A stretch of DNA of 64,000 nt. Source: DAOVXM01 sp963746255. GTDB lineage: Bacteria; Chloroflexota; Anaerolineae; Anaerolineales; UBA4823. Position numbers and translations under genes: made by a program. The notes under the pieces are model-generated. The model was not told where the DNA came from. It saw nothing but the letters and a program-made list of their open reading frames with translations, and did no database searches. Below are positions 35,533-43,574 of this stretch, in pieces (the stretch's first letter is position 1; every line of letters starts with the position of its first letter). The stretch is from the NCBI GenBank assembly GCA_963746255.1, contig CAVVAJ010000009.1, positions 868,001 through 932,000 on the forward strand, read 5' to 3'.

Positions 35533-36117
35533 CTAGTATTGATGCATTACAGTCCGGCAGACTAATGAATCAGTTGTCGCATTCTTCACGCAGACATCAA
35601 TATATATGGCGCCTTTTAGGTCCTCCGGCAGCGTGTATCTCTTCGTTACAGATGTTTTCTTCGGGACTTTGACCGTACCAATCTTGTTCCATCCCCCGAT
35701 CCAGCTTGTACCATCACGCACCTTGACGTAATAGGCCTGTTTCTTCGAGAAATTCGACAAGGTGATGTAAACGTTCTTGCCCACTACCTTGGCAGTATAG
35801 CTGGCTTTGCTGTCTTCAGGAAATGAGGTTGATGTGGATGAACTGCTGCTCGAACTGCTGCTGCTGGATTCATCACCAGGAATGCACAGCTTGGTGCCGG
35901 CAACTGGTTTCCATGTATAGGGCAGGTCATTGGCATCCGCGATCTCACGCCATTTTAGGTCAAATGTGTGGGAGATTTTGGGTGTTGTATCACCTTCTTG
36001 CACGACGTAGTAGGTCCGGCAGGTGGTCGCAGCGGAAGCATTTTGTGGAGTATTGCCGGCAATTAGCACAAAAACAAACAACACGACCAACCAGATTTTT
36101 CCAAGCTTACTGAACAT
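35533..36117 (-). CDS. Secreted LysM domain protein
   Basis: A 194-residue exported protein. A signal peptide (about 1-29, cleavage near ASA-A) is followed by a LysM peptidoglycan-binding domain (about 35-77: YVVQEGDTTPKISHTFDL, then IADANDL and the closing KLCIPG). A linker of about ten serines leads to a C-terminal beta domain (about 105-194) that I cannot assign. It is probably a wall-associated protein. The polyserine linker is a simple repeat and may vary in length. GGAAGGAG-type bases lie upstream of the ATG. It is convergent with menA. Confidence 0.85.
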   Translation of the reverse strand: MFSKLGKIWLVVLFVFVLIAGNTPQNASAATTCRTYYVVQEGDTTPKISHTFDLKWREIADANDLPYTWKPVAGTKLCIPGDESSSSSSSSSSSTSTSFPEDSKASYTAKVVGKNVYITLSNFSKKQAYYVKVRDGTSWIGGWNKIGTVKVPKKTSVTKRYTLPEDLKGAIYIDVCVKNATTDSLVCRTVMHQY

Positions 36118-36228
36118 AGCAACTCCTTCCGCGGTTATGGCTCTATCACCGCGATATTTTCGGTCTTTGAACCGATACGATATACTGATTATACATCGTT
36201 TGGGTTGATAAAATCCTTAATATTCCCT

Positions 36229-36975
36229 TTACTCGCGCTGCTGCCAGGGGCTGAGGCGTTTTTCCAGCCAATCAACCGAGAAATATAACCCTAAACCCAA
36301 AACACTCATCGCTACGATCCCGGCGTACATCGCCGGGAAATTATACAGGGTGCTGCCATTTAAATAGATGTAGTATCCCAACCCGCGTTGGGTTGCGAAC
36401 AGTTCAGCTATATACAAGACGGCGACCGCTGTCCCAACCGTCTGCCGCAGCGCTGTTAATATTGCTGGTATGCTTGCTGGCAGGTAGACGAAACGGAACA
36501 AGGCGCGCCTGCCCGCTCCGAGGCTTCGGACGCTCTGGATCAACTCGGGTCTCAAATTAGCTGCCTGATCGCGTACCAAGACCAATATTTGAAAGAAAAG
36601 GATCATAAAGATAATCAAAATCTTGGGTAAGTCCCCCAGACCAAAGAAAAGCAATACGATGGGGACGAATACGACTTTCGGGATCGGGTACAGCAGGTAG
36701 ATCAGCGGGGAAAAAAGGGAATTCAGCTTTTTCGATTGTCCCAAGAGCAGCCCGATCGGGACGGCGATAGCAATCGCTAAAGCAGTGCTGGCGACAACCC
36801 GCCAAAGACTGACAAAAAAGTGTTCGAGCAGCCCCTTGTTTAATTCTTCGATAAAAACCGAACCGACAGCCAGCGGGGTCGGCAGGATAGGTTTGTTCAC
36901 CAGGACCGAGATGATTTGCCAAGCGAGTAGGATTACCAGGATGGCGATTAAGATGTCGCGCCGTTTAATGGTCAT
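36229..36975 (-). CDS. ABC transporter permease (SsuC/TauC type)
   Basis: A 248-residue permease with six predicted membrane helices and the BPD_transp_1 fold. The EAA loop is seen around SLGAGRRALFRFVYLPASIPAIL (G at the conserved position, then the P-A-S-x-P segment). Such permeases work as homodimers with the ATPase and binding protein encoded just upstream, importing nitrate, sulfonates, taurine, pyrimidine precursors or similar small molecules. Its ATG overlaps the ATPase stop by 4 bp, showing translational coupling. The substrate cannot be assigned from sequence. Confidence 0.9.
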   Translation of the reverse strand: MTIKRRDILIAILVILLAWQIISVLVNKPILPTPLAVGSVFIEELNKGLLEHFFVSLWRVVASTALAIAIAVPIGLLLGQSKKLNSLFSPLIYLLYPIPKVVFVPIVLLFFGLGDLPKILIIFMILFFQILVLVRDQAANLRPELIQSVRSLGAGRRALFRFVYLPASIPAILTALRQTVGTAVAVLYIAELFATQRGLGYYIYLNGSTLYNFPAMYAGIVAMSVLGLGLYFSVDWLEKRLSPWQQRE

Positions 36976-37766
36976 ATGCTTGGTTCATCCTCGCCCATGC
37001 GCGCCCGCAGGGATTTGCAAAGCTCAAGATACTCTTGCGAGTTCCGGTATTCTAGTTTGCTGCTGTTTGGATTGGGGATGATTTGTGGCTGGCTGTTTGG
37101 TGGTTCCTCGAGCAGCAGTATTTTTTGACCCATCAAAACCGCTTCTTCGATCGCGTGCGTGACGATAATCAAGGTCAAGTTGTGTTCATTGCGTAGTTGT
37201 AAAGTTAATTGCTGCAGGCTTTCTCTAGTTGGCGCATCTAAGGAGGAGAAGGGCTCGTCCATGAGCAGCAAATCGGGCTGCATTGCCAGGGTTCGGGCGA
37301 TTGCCGTCCGCTGGCGTTGTCCACCCGATAACTGGGCGGGGTATTTACTGGCATGTTCTGCTAGACCTAACCGCTCCAACCAGTAGTCCATATCACTGTT
37401 GTGGGTGGAGGATATAGGGGCATGCTTCCCGTCGGGACCATAAAAGGAGCGAATTTTTAGACCTAATTCTGCATTCTGGGACACGGTCGCCCAAGGTAGC
37501 AGCCCAAAATCCTGTAAAATTAACCCGGTTTGCGGACGTGGGCGGTTAATAAGCTCGCCATCGATGGACACATGCCCGGCTTGGGGTGTTACCAGACCAG
37601 CAAGCAGGTACAGCAGGGTGGTCTTACCGCATCCTGATGGCCCCAGGACAGACCATGTTTCGCCAATCGGCACATCCCATGAAAAGCGGTCGAATATCGG
37701 AGTTGTCCACGCATAGCCGAATGTGATCGCTTCGAGTCCGATCATACGCCTGTTTGCGCTTGTCAT
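36972..37766 (-). CDS. ABC transporter ATP-binding protein (SsuB/TauB type)
   Basis: A 264-residue ABC ATPase with every nucleotide-binding motif: Walker A GPSGCGKTTLLYLLAG, Q-loop ILQDFGLLPWATV, signature LSGGQRQRTAIAR, Walker B LLLMDEPFSSLD and the switch His in IIVTHAIEEAV. The sequence is closest to ATPases paired with NMT1/SsuA-type binding proteins. It sits between the binding protein gene (30 bp upstream) and the permease gene (4-bp overlap) in one operon. Confidence 0.93.
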   Translation of the reverse strand: MTSANRRMIGLEAITFGYAWTTPIFDRFSWDVPIGETWSVLGPSGCGKTTLLYLLAGLVTPQAGHVSIDGELINRPRPQTGLILQDFGLLPWATVSQNAELGLKIRSFYGPDGKHAPISSTHNSDMDYWLERLGLAEHASKYPAQLSGGQRQRTAIARTLAMQPDLLLMDEPFSSLDAPTRESLQQLTLQLRNEHNLTLIIVTHAIEEAVLMGQKILLLEEPPNSQPQIIPNPNSSKLEYRNSQEYLELCKSLRARMGEDEPSI

Positions 37767-37796
37767 CCGCCCATCCGCTCGCGTTCTGCTCTCAAC

Positions 37797-38768
37797 TTAG
37801 GGGAGGTAGGCTGGGTTGATCGACTGCGAGTAGGGCACGTCATTGTCAATCAGTCCTTTGCTTTGTGCCCACAATAGCACATCTTGATATTGCTGTTCTG
37901 TTGGCACACTCCCTGTTGGGTAGGGATTGATTTGATAGCTGCCAGATACTGGATCGGGGACGATCTGTTTCTCGCTGAGCAGTTTGTTCCAACGCCCTGG
38001 GTCTTCATTGATCAGCTCTACCGCTTTTTCTACCGCGGCTAGAAAGGCGCGCACTGCTTCTGGCTGGCTGTCGAGGACCGCTTTTCGGAAGGCAATTGTG
38101 CTGTAGCCATATTCGGGATGGCTGGAATCATCCAGCACATTTACTGCCCCATTCCCAATCGCGACAAAAGATGCGGGGTCAGGCAGCATTGCAGCCTCAA
38201 GTTCGCCGCTGTTAAGCAGCGCTAAGCGATCTGGGATTTTGGGCACAGAAATTTTCCCAATTTCCTCAGGGGCAAATCCTTCGGCTTGCAGCAAGCGATC
38301 GGTGAGATATTCAATAACGGTGCCGTCTGAGATGCCGATCTCAACGCCCTTCAGTTCCTTAACAGTGGTTATCCCGCTGCTCCCTGCCGCTATGATATGA
38401 AAAACTGGCGCCTCCTTCGTCGCAGCCCGGGCTAGACGTACGATTTGGATTTGCGTGTCAGCTTTGTTAAATAATATCGTCGAGAGGGTTTCGTTGATCA
38501 TGCCATCTGCTTGTTCAGCGAGGATAATTTGGTCTCGCTCCGGAGCTGAAGCCACTGGGATAAATTCCACGTTGACCCCCTGCTCTGCAAATAACCCCTC
38601 TTCTTCGGCAACATACAGCGGGAGTGCATCGAGTATCGGCAGTACTGCGATTGTGAGCGTATTCTCGATCGATTCTTTCGGGGTCGTGCCTGTGGTTGAA
38701 CAGGCAGCAAGGATAAGGATTAAGACCAGGACGCTAGTTATCGTGTACAGGTATACTTTACGGTTCAT
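37797..38768 (-). CDS. ABC transporter substrate-binding lipoprotein (NMT1/THI5-like)
   Basis: A 323-residue extracytoplasmic binding protein. The lipoprotein signal ends ILAACSTT (lipobox with Cys about 22). The mature part has the two-lobed NMT1/SsuA fold: TIAVLPILDALPLYVAEEEGLF at the start, DGMINETLSTILFNKAD, and KGVEIGISDGTVIEYLTDRLL at the hinge. The family binds thiamine precursors, sulfonates, nitrate or riboflavin. No riboswitch is visible in the leader to indicate a vitamin, so the ligand is open. First gene of the three-gene operon. The divergent region 38769..39158 should contain its promoter. Confidence 0.88.
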   Translation of the reverse strand: MNRKVYLYTITSVLVLILILAACSTTGTTPKESIENTLTIAVLPILDALPLYVAEEEGLFAEQGVNVEFIPVASAPERDQIILAEQADGMINETLSTILFNKADTQIQIVRLARAATKEAPVFHIIAAGSSGITTVKELKGVEIGISDGTVIEYLTDRLLQAEGFAPEEIGKISVPKIPDRLALLNSGELEAAMLPDPASFVAIGNGAVNVLDDSSHPEYGYSTIAFRKAVLDSQPEAVRAFLAAVEKAVELINEDPGRWNKLLSEKQIVPDPVSGSYQINPYPTGSVPTEQQYQDVLLWAQSKGLIDNDVPYSQSINPAYLP

Positions 38769-39158
38769 TTTGCTCCTAGATTCTATTTGTGAACCACTCC
38801 GCAGTTACTGGCTTTGAATTAATTACGATTTTGTATTCTCCCTTGGGGTGCTCAAGAATCGCTATGTTAGGTCGATAATTTCCATAGCAATCCTAAGGTA
38901 CCTGCTTTTGCGTCGTAATTCACATGGCTGTGCTTAAAAGCGCAACAATTATAGCATGCCCGTGCGATATCGAGCTATTAGCATATGTAGGTAGGATTTA
39001 TTATCATCAGTATGCACACTTGCGGCATGGATATACCGAAACACTGGCATGCTCTTCTTCACCCTCAATGTCACGAATAGCTTACCAGCTAACCTGAGGG
39101 TGAGGCAATACGGTTGGCCGCAGGCAGTCGCATCACTTAGCGGGTAGGAGAGTTAGTC
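38769..39158. other. Intergenic region between divergent operons
   Basis: About 390 bases separate the ABC transporter operon and the Roadblock-V4R operon. No gene or riboswitch is recognised. One hairpin is possible: CACCCTCA at 39061-39068 pairs with TGAGGGTG at 39096-39103 across a 27-nt loop, about 55 bp before the Roadblock gene. It could be an operator or a weak terminator. Confidence 0.35.
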
Positions 39159-39530
39159 ATGTCAAAATCACGATCCGAAATGATGGTAGATCGCTTACGC
39201 GAACTTCAAACCTCATCGCCCGATATCGAGGCTTCTGCAGTCGTGAGTGTTGATGGCTTGAGTATCGCTTCTGCAATGCCTCAAAATGTTGAAGAGGACC
39301 GTGTGTCCGCCATGTCAGCCGCCATGCTTTCATTGGGAGATAGGATCGTGAAAGAATTACATCTCGGTGCTTTTGATCAGGTTTACATTCGAGGCAAGGA
39401 TGGTTATGTACTGTTGATGGCGGTGGGCGTCGAAGCGGTGCTAACCGCGTTAGCCCGGGATCAGGCCAAATTGGGATTAATATTCTTAGACATGCGTAGA
39501 GCATCAGAAGATATTTATAAACTGATATGA
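39159..39530 (+). CDS. Roadblock/LC7 domain protein (MglB-like)
   Basis: A 123-residue single-domain protein of the Roadblock/LC7 superfamily. SRSEMMVDRLRELQTSSP is the leading helix, IEASAVVSVDGLSIASAMP the first strand pair with the conserved DG, and AAMLSLGDRIVKELHLG the central helix. QVYIRGKDGYVLLMAVG gives the paired strands. Bacterial Roadblock proteins such as MglB regulate small Ras-like GTPases or act as signalling scaffolds. No GTPase gene is adjacent. A GGAG-type ribosome binding site lies just upstream of the ATG. The stop overlaps the V4R gene start by 4 bp. Confidence 0.88.
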   Translation: MSKSRSEMMVDRLRELQTSSPDIEASAVVSVDGLSIASAMPQNVEEDRVSAMSAAMLSLGDRIVKELHLGAFDQVYIRGKDGYVLLMAVGVEAVLTALARDQAKLGLIFLDMRRASEDIYKLI

Positions 39531-40165
39531 GTAGCAGGACGGTGAGCCCTCTCCCTCAGGTCGGGTATTATTACCCGAACCGGATAGTATTAAATATCAT
39601 CCTCGCTCTAGAGGATGTAATCGGTCGGAATGGAGTCCATGCCCTGCTGCGGCTTGCCCAGCTTCCCAACCTCGTTGAGGACTACCCACCAGGCAATCTC
39701 AACCGGGAGGTGGGGTTTGCTGCCCTTTCTGCGATCAATATCGCGTTGGAGGAGCTTTACGGTCTGCGCGGCAGCCGGGGTTTGGCGACCCAGGCAGGTC
39801 GGGCAGCATTTGAAAAAGAACTCTTACGCAGCACGGCAGCGTTGGAAGAAAATATCCACGATGTCGTGAATCTACCGCCGTTTGAGATGCTCTACCAGGG
39901 TATACCGGCTGTCACCAGCATGTACAACCAACTCACTGGTCAATCCATATCCCTGCACAAAGAAGCTGGGATGGTGATCCTCGAAAACCCCGCCTGTCCG
40001 TTTTGTTGGGGACGGAATGATCAGGATCACCCAGTGTGCTTTATGTTTGTTGGGATGATGCGGGCGGGTTTGACTTGGATCTATAGTGAGCTAGATTACC
40101 AAATCAAGGAAGCAAACTGCTGCGCCAAGGGCGATCATAGCTGTAAATTTAAGCTCCATATTTAG
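39527..40165 (+). CDS. V4R (4-vinyl reductase) domain protein with Cys cluster
   Basis: A 212-residue protein ending in a V4R domain (about 140-212), the small-molecule binding domain first seen in bacteriochlorophyll 4-vinyl reductase and archaeal regulators. The Cys-rich pattern is clear: NPACPFCWGR, HPVCFM, then EANCCAKGDHSCKF, which could bind a metal or a hydrophobic ligand. The N-terminal part resembles the helical NO-sensor/XylR-N-like fold that often precedes V4R. Coupled by 4 bp to the Roadblock gene, so the two probably form one signalling unit. There is no photosynthesis gene here, so a chlorophyll role is unlikely. Confidence 0.82.
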   Translation: MSSRTVSPLPQVGYYYPNRIVLNIILALEDVIGRNGVHALLRLAQLPNLVEDYPPGNLNREVGFAALSAINIALEELYGLRGSRGLATQAGRAAFEKELLRSTAALEENIHDVVNLPPFEMLYQGIPAVTSMYNQLTGQSISLHKEAGMVILENPACPFCWGRNDQDHPVCFMFVGMMRAGLTWIYSELDYQIKEANCCAKGDHSCKFKLHI

Positions 40166-40292
40166 CTGACAGAGATCATCGACGTAAATTTCTATCTCAC
40201 AGGTTCGATGTTTCACACCCTGTGCGTTCGTTTCCCAAATGACGGCATAAGGTATACTCATATTTGGCACGATCCCTGCAAATAACCCATAG

Positions 40293-40347
40293 TAGTGTTC
40301 CGTCAAATGTGATTATTCAATGTGAATTGATCGTAGACGGAACACTA
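40293..40347. repeat. Palindromic repeat copy 4 (single 55-bp module)
   Basis: TAGTGTTCCGTC at the left is the exact inverse complement of GACGGAACACTA at the right, with 31 bp between. This is the second module of the longer copies standing alone, with matched ends. It lies between the V4R gene and the convergent-free gap before the glycosyltransferase gene. Confidence 0.7.
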
Positions 40348-40381
40348 GGCCAGTCTATCAATAACGATTCAATCGCCATCC

Positions 40382-41125
40382 GTGAAAATTACTGTCGTCA
40401 TCCCTACTTTCAATGAAGCTGCCAACCTGCCCAAATTGGTTGGCAAATTGTACGCCTTAGCCATCCCTTCGCTGCACATCCTGGTTGTTGATGATGACAG
40501 CCCCGATGGCACTGGCGACCTAGCAGATCAATATATTGCGGAATTTACCGGCCGGTTTTCTGTGATCCACCGCCCAGGAAAACAAGGGTTGGGTACGGCT
40601 TACATTACGGGGTTTCAGCGCGCCCTTTTAGAAGGTGCCGAGGTCGTTGTTCAGATGGACGCGGATTTTTCCCACCCGCCCGAGAAGCTGCCCGAGCTTA
40701 TTGATACCCTCCGGAACTGTGACATGGTTTTGGGCTCACGCTATGTGACCGGTGGGGCAGTGGATGAACGCTGGCCATTTTGGAGGCGATCTCTCTCTGC
40801 TTTCGGGAATTGGTACGCCCGGTCTGTTTTGCGCTTCCCGGTACGGGATGCAACGGGCGGCTACCGGGTTTGGCGGCGCGAGGCGCTGCTGGGTATGCCT
40901 CTAAAGAGGGTTAAATCAAATGGTTATGCTTTTCAAATCGAAATGGCATATATTGCTTACAAGGTAGGCTACACTATCCACGAAGTCCCCATCTATTTTG
41001 CCGACCGGCGGTGGGGGACATCGAAAATGTCGTTTGCCATCCAGCGTGAAGCAGCTGTCCGGGTGTGGGAGATGCTGTACCAATATCGGAATCTTCAGCC
41101 CATGGTGTCCGAACTCCCCCAGTAA
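40382..41125 (+). CDS. Polyprenol monophosphomannose synthase (DPM1-like GT2)
   Basis: A 247-residue family 2 glycosyltransferase without membrane helices. VVIPTFNEAANLPKLV is the nucleotide-sugar entry strand. HILVVDDDSPDGTGDLADQY and VVQMDADFSHPPEKLPEL (the D-x-D metal site) are diagnostic of dolichol/polyprenol-phosphate mannose synthases, as are GSRYVTGGAV and GGYRVWRREALL. It transfers mannose from GDP-mannose to a polyprenyl phosphate at the inner membrane face, making the donor for GT39-type enzymes. The only GT39 gene in this window (18210..19562) is dead. The start codon is GTG. It is convergent with rsmA. Confidence 0.9.
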   Translation: MKITVVIPTFNEAANLPKLVGKLYALAIPSLHILVVDDDSPDGTGDLADQYIAEFTGRFSVIHRPGKQGLGTAYITGFQRALLEGAEVVVQMDADFSHPPEKLPELIDTLRNCDMVLGSRYVTGGAVDERWPFWRRSLSAFGNWYARSVLRFPVRDATGGYRVWRREALLGMPLKRVKSNGYAFQIEMAYIAYKVGYTIHEVPIYFADRRWGTSKMSFAIQREAAVRVWEMLYQYRNLQPMVSELPQ

Positions 41126-41158
41126 TATCTGATTAACTTTCAACCTTAATGTAAGCAG

Positions 41159-42019
41159 TTAATTGGGGTTTGCATTCCCCTCAATAACAGTTTCTATCAC
41201 ATCTGTTAGTGTAAACCACTCAGTTAGGGATAGCGTCTGCGCCCGGCGCTGGGGATCTATACCCGCCTGGGTCAGGTATTCGGTTGTGTTTTCTTTCGAC
41301 CAGGCCATGCCAGCTGAGAGGGCATTGAGCAGCGTCTTCCTTTTTTGTGAAAACCCTGCCTTGGCTAGCCTGAAGAACAAGTCCAGCTGTCCACTCTCGA
41401 TCGGCAGAGTGTCGAATAAGTCTACCCGCACAACCGCCGAATCAACCTCTGGTTGGGGGTAAAACGCCGCCGCGGGTATTTTTGCCATTATTTCAGGGCT
41501 GCCGTATACTTGCACGCTCAGTGCTAATAGGCTCATATCCCCGGGTTGGGCGCAGATCCGCTCGGCTACTTCATACTGGACCGTCAGGATCATCCGTGCC
41601 GGCCGGTATTCAGCTTCCAGCAGGTGGCGGAAAAGTGCTGAAGTGATGTAATAGGGGATATTCGCTACGACTACATACTCCGGTCCCGGGATGATTTCGC
41701 TGATCCTCATCTTCAAGATGTCCCCATGGATGATGTGCACGTTCCCTGTGTTTGCGAAGATAGATTCAAGTATCGGGATCAGGTTGGGGTCGATTTCTAC
41801 AGCAGTAACTTCTTTAGCGCAGGCGGCCAGCACGAAGGTCAAATTGCCGAGTCCGGGGCCAATTTCCAGCACATTGTCTCGCTGATCGATCTGGGCAATC
41901 CGGACGATTACCTGCAGGGAATTCTGATCGGTCAGGAAGTTCTGTCCGAGGCTTTTGGTCGGTTTGATTTGGTGCTTTTTCAGCAGTTTGTGAACGTCAG
42001 GGGGTTCGGATGGAGACAT
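41159..42019 (-). CDS. rsmA: 16S rRNA (adenine1518-N6/adenine1519-N6)-dimethyltransferase
   Basis: A 286-residue KsgA/RsmA enzyme that dimethylates two adjacent adenines in the 3' hairpin of 16S rRNA during small-subunit maturation. Motifs in order: SLGQNFLTDQNSLQVIV at the N-terminus; VLEIGPGLGNLTFVLA (SAM-binding loop); AVEIDPNLI; VVANIPYYITSALF, the N-I-P-Y catalytic motif; and FSQKRKTLLNAL in the C-terminal helical domain. The length is standard. It is divergent from nothing immediate and lies 51 bp downstream of the LCP gene on the same strand. Confidence 0.95.
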   Translation of the reverse strand: MSPSEPPDVHKLLKKHQIKPTKSLGQNFLTDQNSLQVIVRIAQIDQRDNVLEIGPGLGNLTFVLAACAKEVTAVEIDPNLIPILESIFANTGNVHIIHGDILKMRISEIIPGPEYVVVANIPYYITSALFRHLLEAEYRPARMILTVQYEVAERICAQPGDMSLLALSVQVYGSPEIMAKIPAAAFYPQPEVDSAVVRVDLFDTLPIESGQLDLFFRLAKAGFSQKRKTLLNALSAGMAWSKENTTEYLTQAGIDPQRRAQTLSLTEWFTLTDVIETVIEGNANPN

Positions 42020-42070
42020 AGGTTGGGACCAATTGTCGGTTAATATTATTTTCGGCGGCTGCCCAAGTAT

Positions 42071-43249
42071 TTATGGACAGGTTGGTTCCTTGGGCTTATC
42101 CGGCCAAGTCCCTGCCATAAATCGCTCCACATAATCGCGTATGACGTCATAGTCTGCCTGTATCACGAAGGTGTTGTTTTTTTGCTGCGGGCTGAAAACG
42201 GTGCCTTGGGTGAGGATCTCTTCCGGTAGACTGGTAAACAGCAGGCTCTCGCGCTTCAGCTTTGGGACGAGACAGGCCAATTGTGATATCTGCTCAGGGC
42301 TCAAGTCGGTGATGACCGAGTCTTGGAACGAGGCGATGATTTGGGGGATCTTCGGCAGCACGGCCGGGTGGGTGATTTTCTCTTTCAAGGCGCACAGCAC
42401 CATGTTCTGGTGGTCCATGCGGGTGAAGTCGTTATATTTTTTTCGTATGCGCGCGAACCTGAGCGCTTGGTCGCCGTTAAAGTGGTTTTGACCGGCATAG
42501 AAGTAGCCCATATCCTCGGTTTTATCGTCGATCGGCCGCCCGTCCACGTCAGTCGCCAGGTACAAGTCGATCCCTCCGACAGCATTGACGATCTTGACGA
42601 AGGTTTGCATGTTTACTGCGCCGTAGTGCTCTACCCGCAGACCAAAGTTGTGATCTAAAACCCGCGCCAGCAAGCCTGGTCCCGCCCCCGGACCGTCATA
42701 GTAGCCCATTCCCTCACCGCCGTAAAAATATGCCTGGTTCAATTTCCCGTGGTCGATGCCATAAGGGTTTTCGATTTCCGGGATTTCCACCCACAGGTCG
42801 CGCGGCATGGACAAGACTGTCACTTTGGGGGTGACGAAATCCACCCGCGCGATCCGGATTACATCTGCAAGTCCATACAGGTAATCGACTCCGCTGTCTG
42901 CTCCCACCCCTAGGATGACCATTGTCGGCGGGCCACCACAAAGCGGTTCCGCGGTGGCGGTTGGTATCTGCGTGGCTGTAGCCGGGTCTAGCTGGTTGGC
43001 TTGCGCAGCCCCGTTTGGTACGTTGGTCTCAGTTGCGGCGGCCTTTTCCGGTACCGTGGCGGTTGCGTTGCTTGCGATTTCAGCCGGGTTGTTATCAAGC
43101 TTAGTCGGAGTCCATGTTGGGAGCTCCAATCCTGGTCCAAGCGGGGCGTTCCACTGTTCCTGCAATCGCGGGTAGCCGAACGCGGCGACAGCGATTACCC
43201 CGATTGTGAGCAGCCCGAATACGGTGATTAGGATGGTTCGTTTTTTCAT
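42071..43249 (-). CDS. LytR-CpsA-Psr (LCP) family protein
   Basis: A 392-residue protein with an N-terminal membrane helix (about 5-25), a Thr/Pro/Ala-rich linker (about 45-110) and an extracellular LCP domain (about 115-330). The catalytic Arg/Asp pattern is present: VIRIARVDFVTPKVTVLSMP then RDLWVEIP, and LRFARIRKKYNDFTRMDHQ, with the R-x-R and D-x-x-R residues that hold pyrophosphate. LCP enzymes move glycopolymers from undecaprenyl-pyrophosphate carriers to peptidoglycan. It fits the neighbouring sugar transferase and flippase. TATAAT near 43285 on the minus strand may be its -10. Confidence 0.88.
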   Translation of the reverse strand: MKKRTILITVFGLLTIGVIAVAAFGYPRLQEQWNAPLGPGLELPTWTPTKLDNNPAEIASNATATVPEKAAATETNVPNGAAQANQLDPATATQIPTATAEPLCGGPPTMVILGVGADSGVDYLYGLADVIRIARVDFVTPKVTVLSMPRDLWVEIPEIENPYGIDHGKLNQAYFYGGEGMGYYDGPGAGPGLLARVLDHNFGLRVEHYGAVNMQTFVKIVNAVGGIDLYLATDVDGRPIDDKTEDMGYFYAGQNHFNGDQALRFARIRKKYNDFTRMDHQNMVLCALKEKITHPAVLPKIPQIIASFQDSVITDLSPEQISQLACLVPKLKRESLLFTSLPEEILTQGTVFSPQQKNNTFVIQADYDVIRDYVERFMAGTWPDKPKEPTCP

Positions 43250-43324
43250 ATGCGACAGTAGTTTGTTTTGCCCAAGTAGTCGAAAGTATTATATTGCGAG
43301 TTTTCGTTTATGAAATGCTCGCTC

Positions 43325-43445
43325 CTAGTGCTTTGTCACGGATGAAAGTATCATTCGATATCCGAGGAAATACACCCTTGACAAAGCTTAAAGCGTTCCG
43401 GCTATACTCAATTCTTACCAACAATCCAATTTGACGGAACACTAG
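43325..43445. repeat. Palindromic repeat copy 5 (complete two-module form)
   Basis: The 121-bp copy begins CTAGTGCTTTGTCA and ends TGACGGAACACTAG, with imperfect inverted outer ends. Internally it is two palindromic modules: CTTTGTCA to TGACAAAG (about 55 bp) and GTTCCGGC to GACGGAAC (about 50 bp), joined by CTTAAAGC. It lies in the divergent region between the LCP and sugar transferase genes. Confidence 0.7.
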
Positions 43446-43564
43446 CTATGCAAGAGAGCGATTATACCACCACGCCAGACATGACCGCAGAAACGCGGTA
43501 CTTGCAACGAGCATATCAGAGTAGGAGGGGGATAAGCTCACTGCCCCTGGTTCCACCGCTACGG

Positions 43565-43570
43565 TATAAT
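43565..43570 (+). promoter_or_regulatory. -10 box for a possible leaderless sugar transferase mRNA
   Basis: A perfect TATAAT ends 4 nt before ATG 43575 and 7 nt before a second ATG at 43578. Initiation of transcription at the second ATG would give a leaderless message. Confidence 0.45.
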
Positions 43571-43574
43571 TTTC

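Noticed and set aside
38769..39158. Riboswitch (thiamine or similar) upstream of the NMT1-type ABC operon
   Set aside because: No recognisable TPP, cobalamin or FMN consensus elements were found in the leader.
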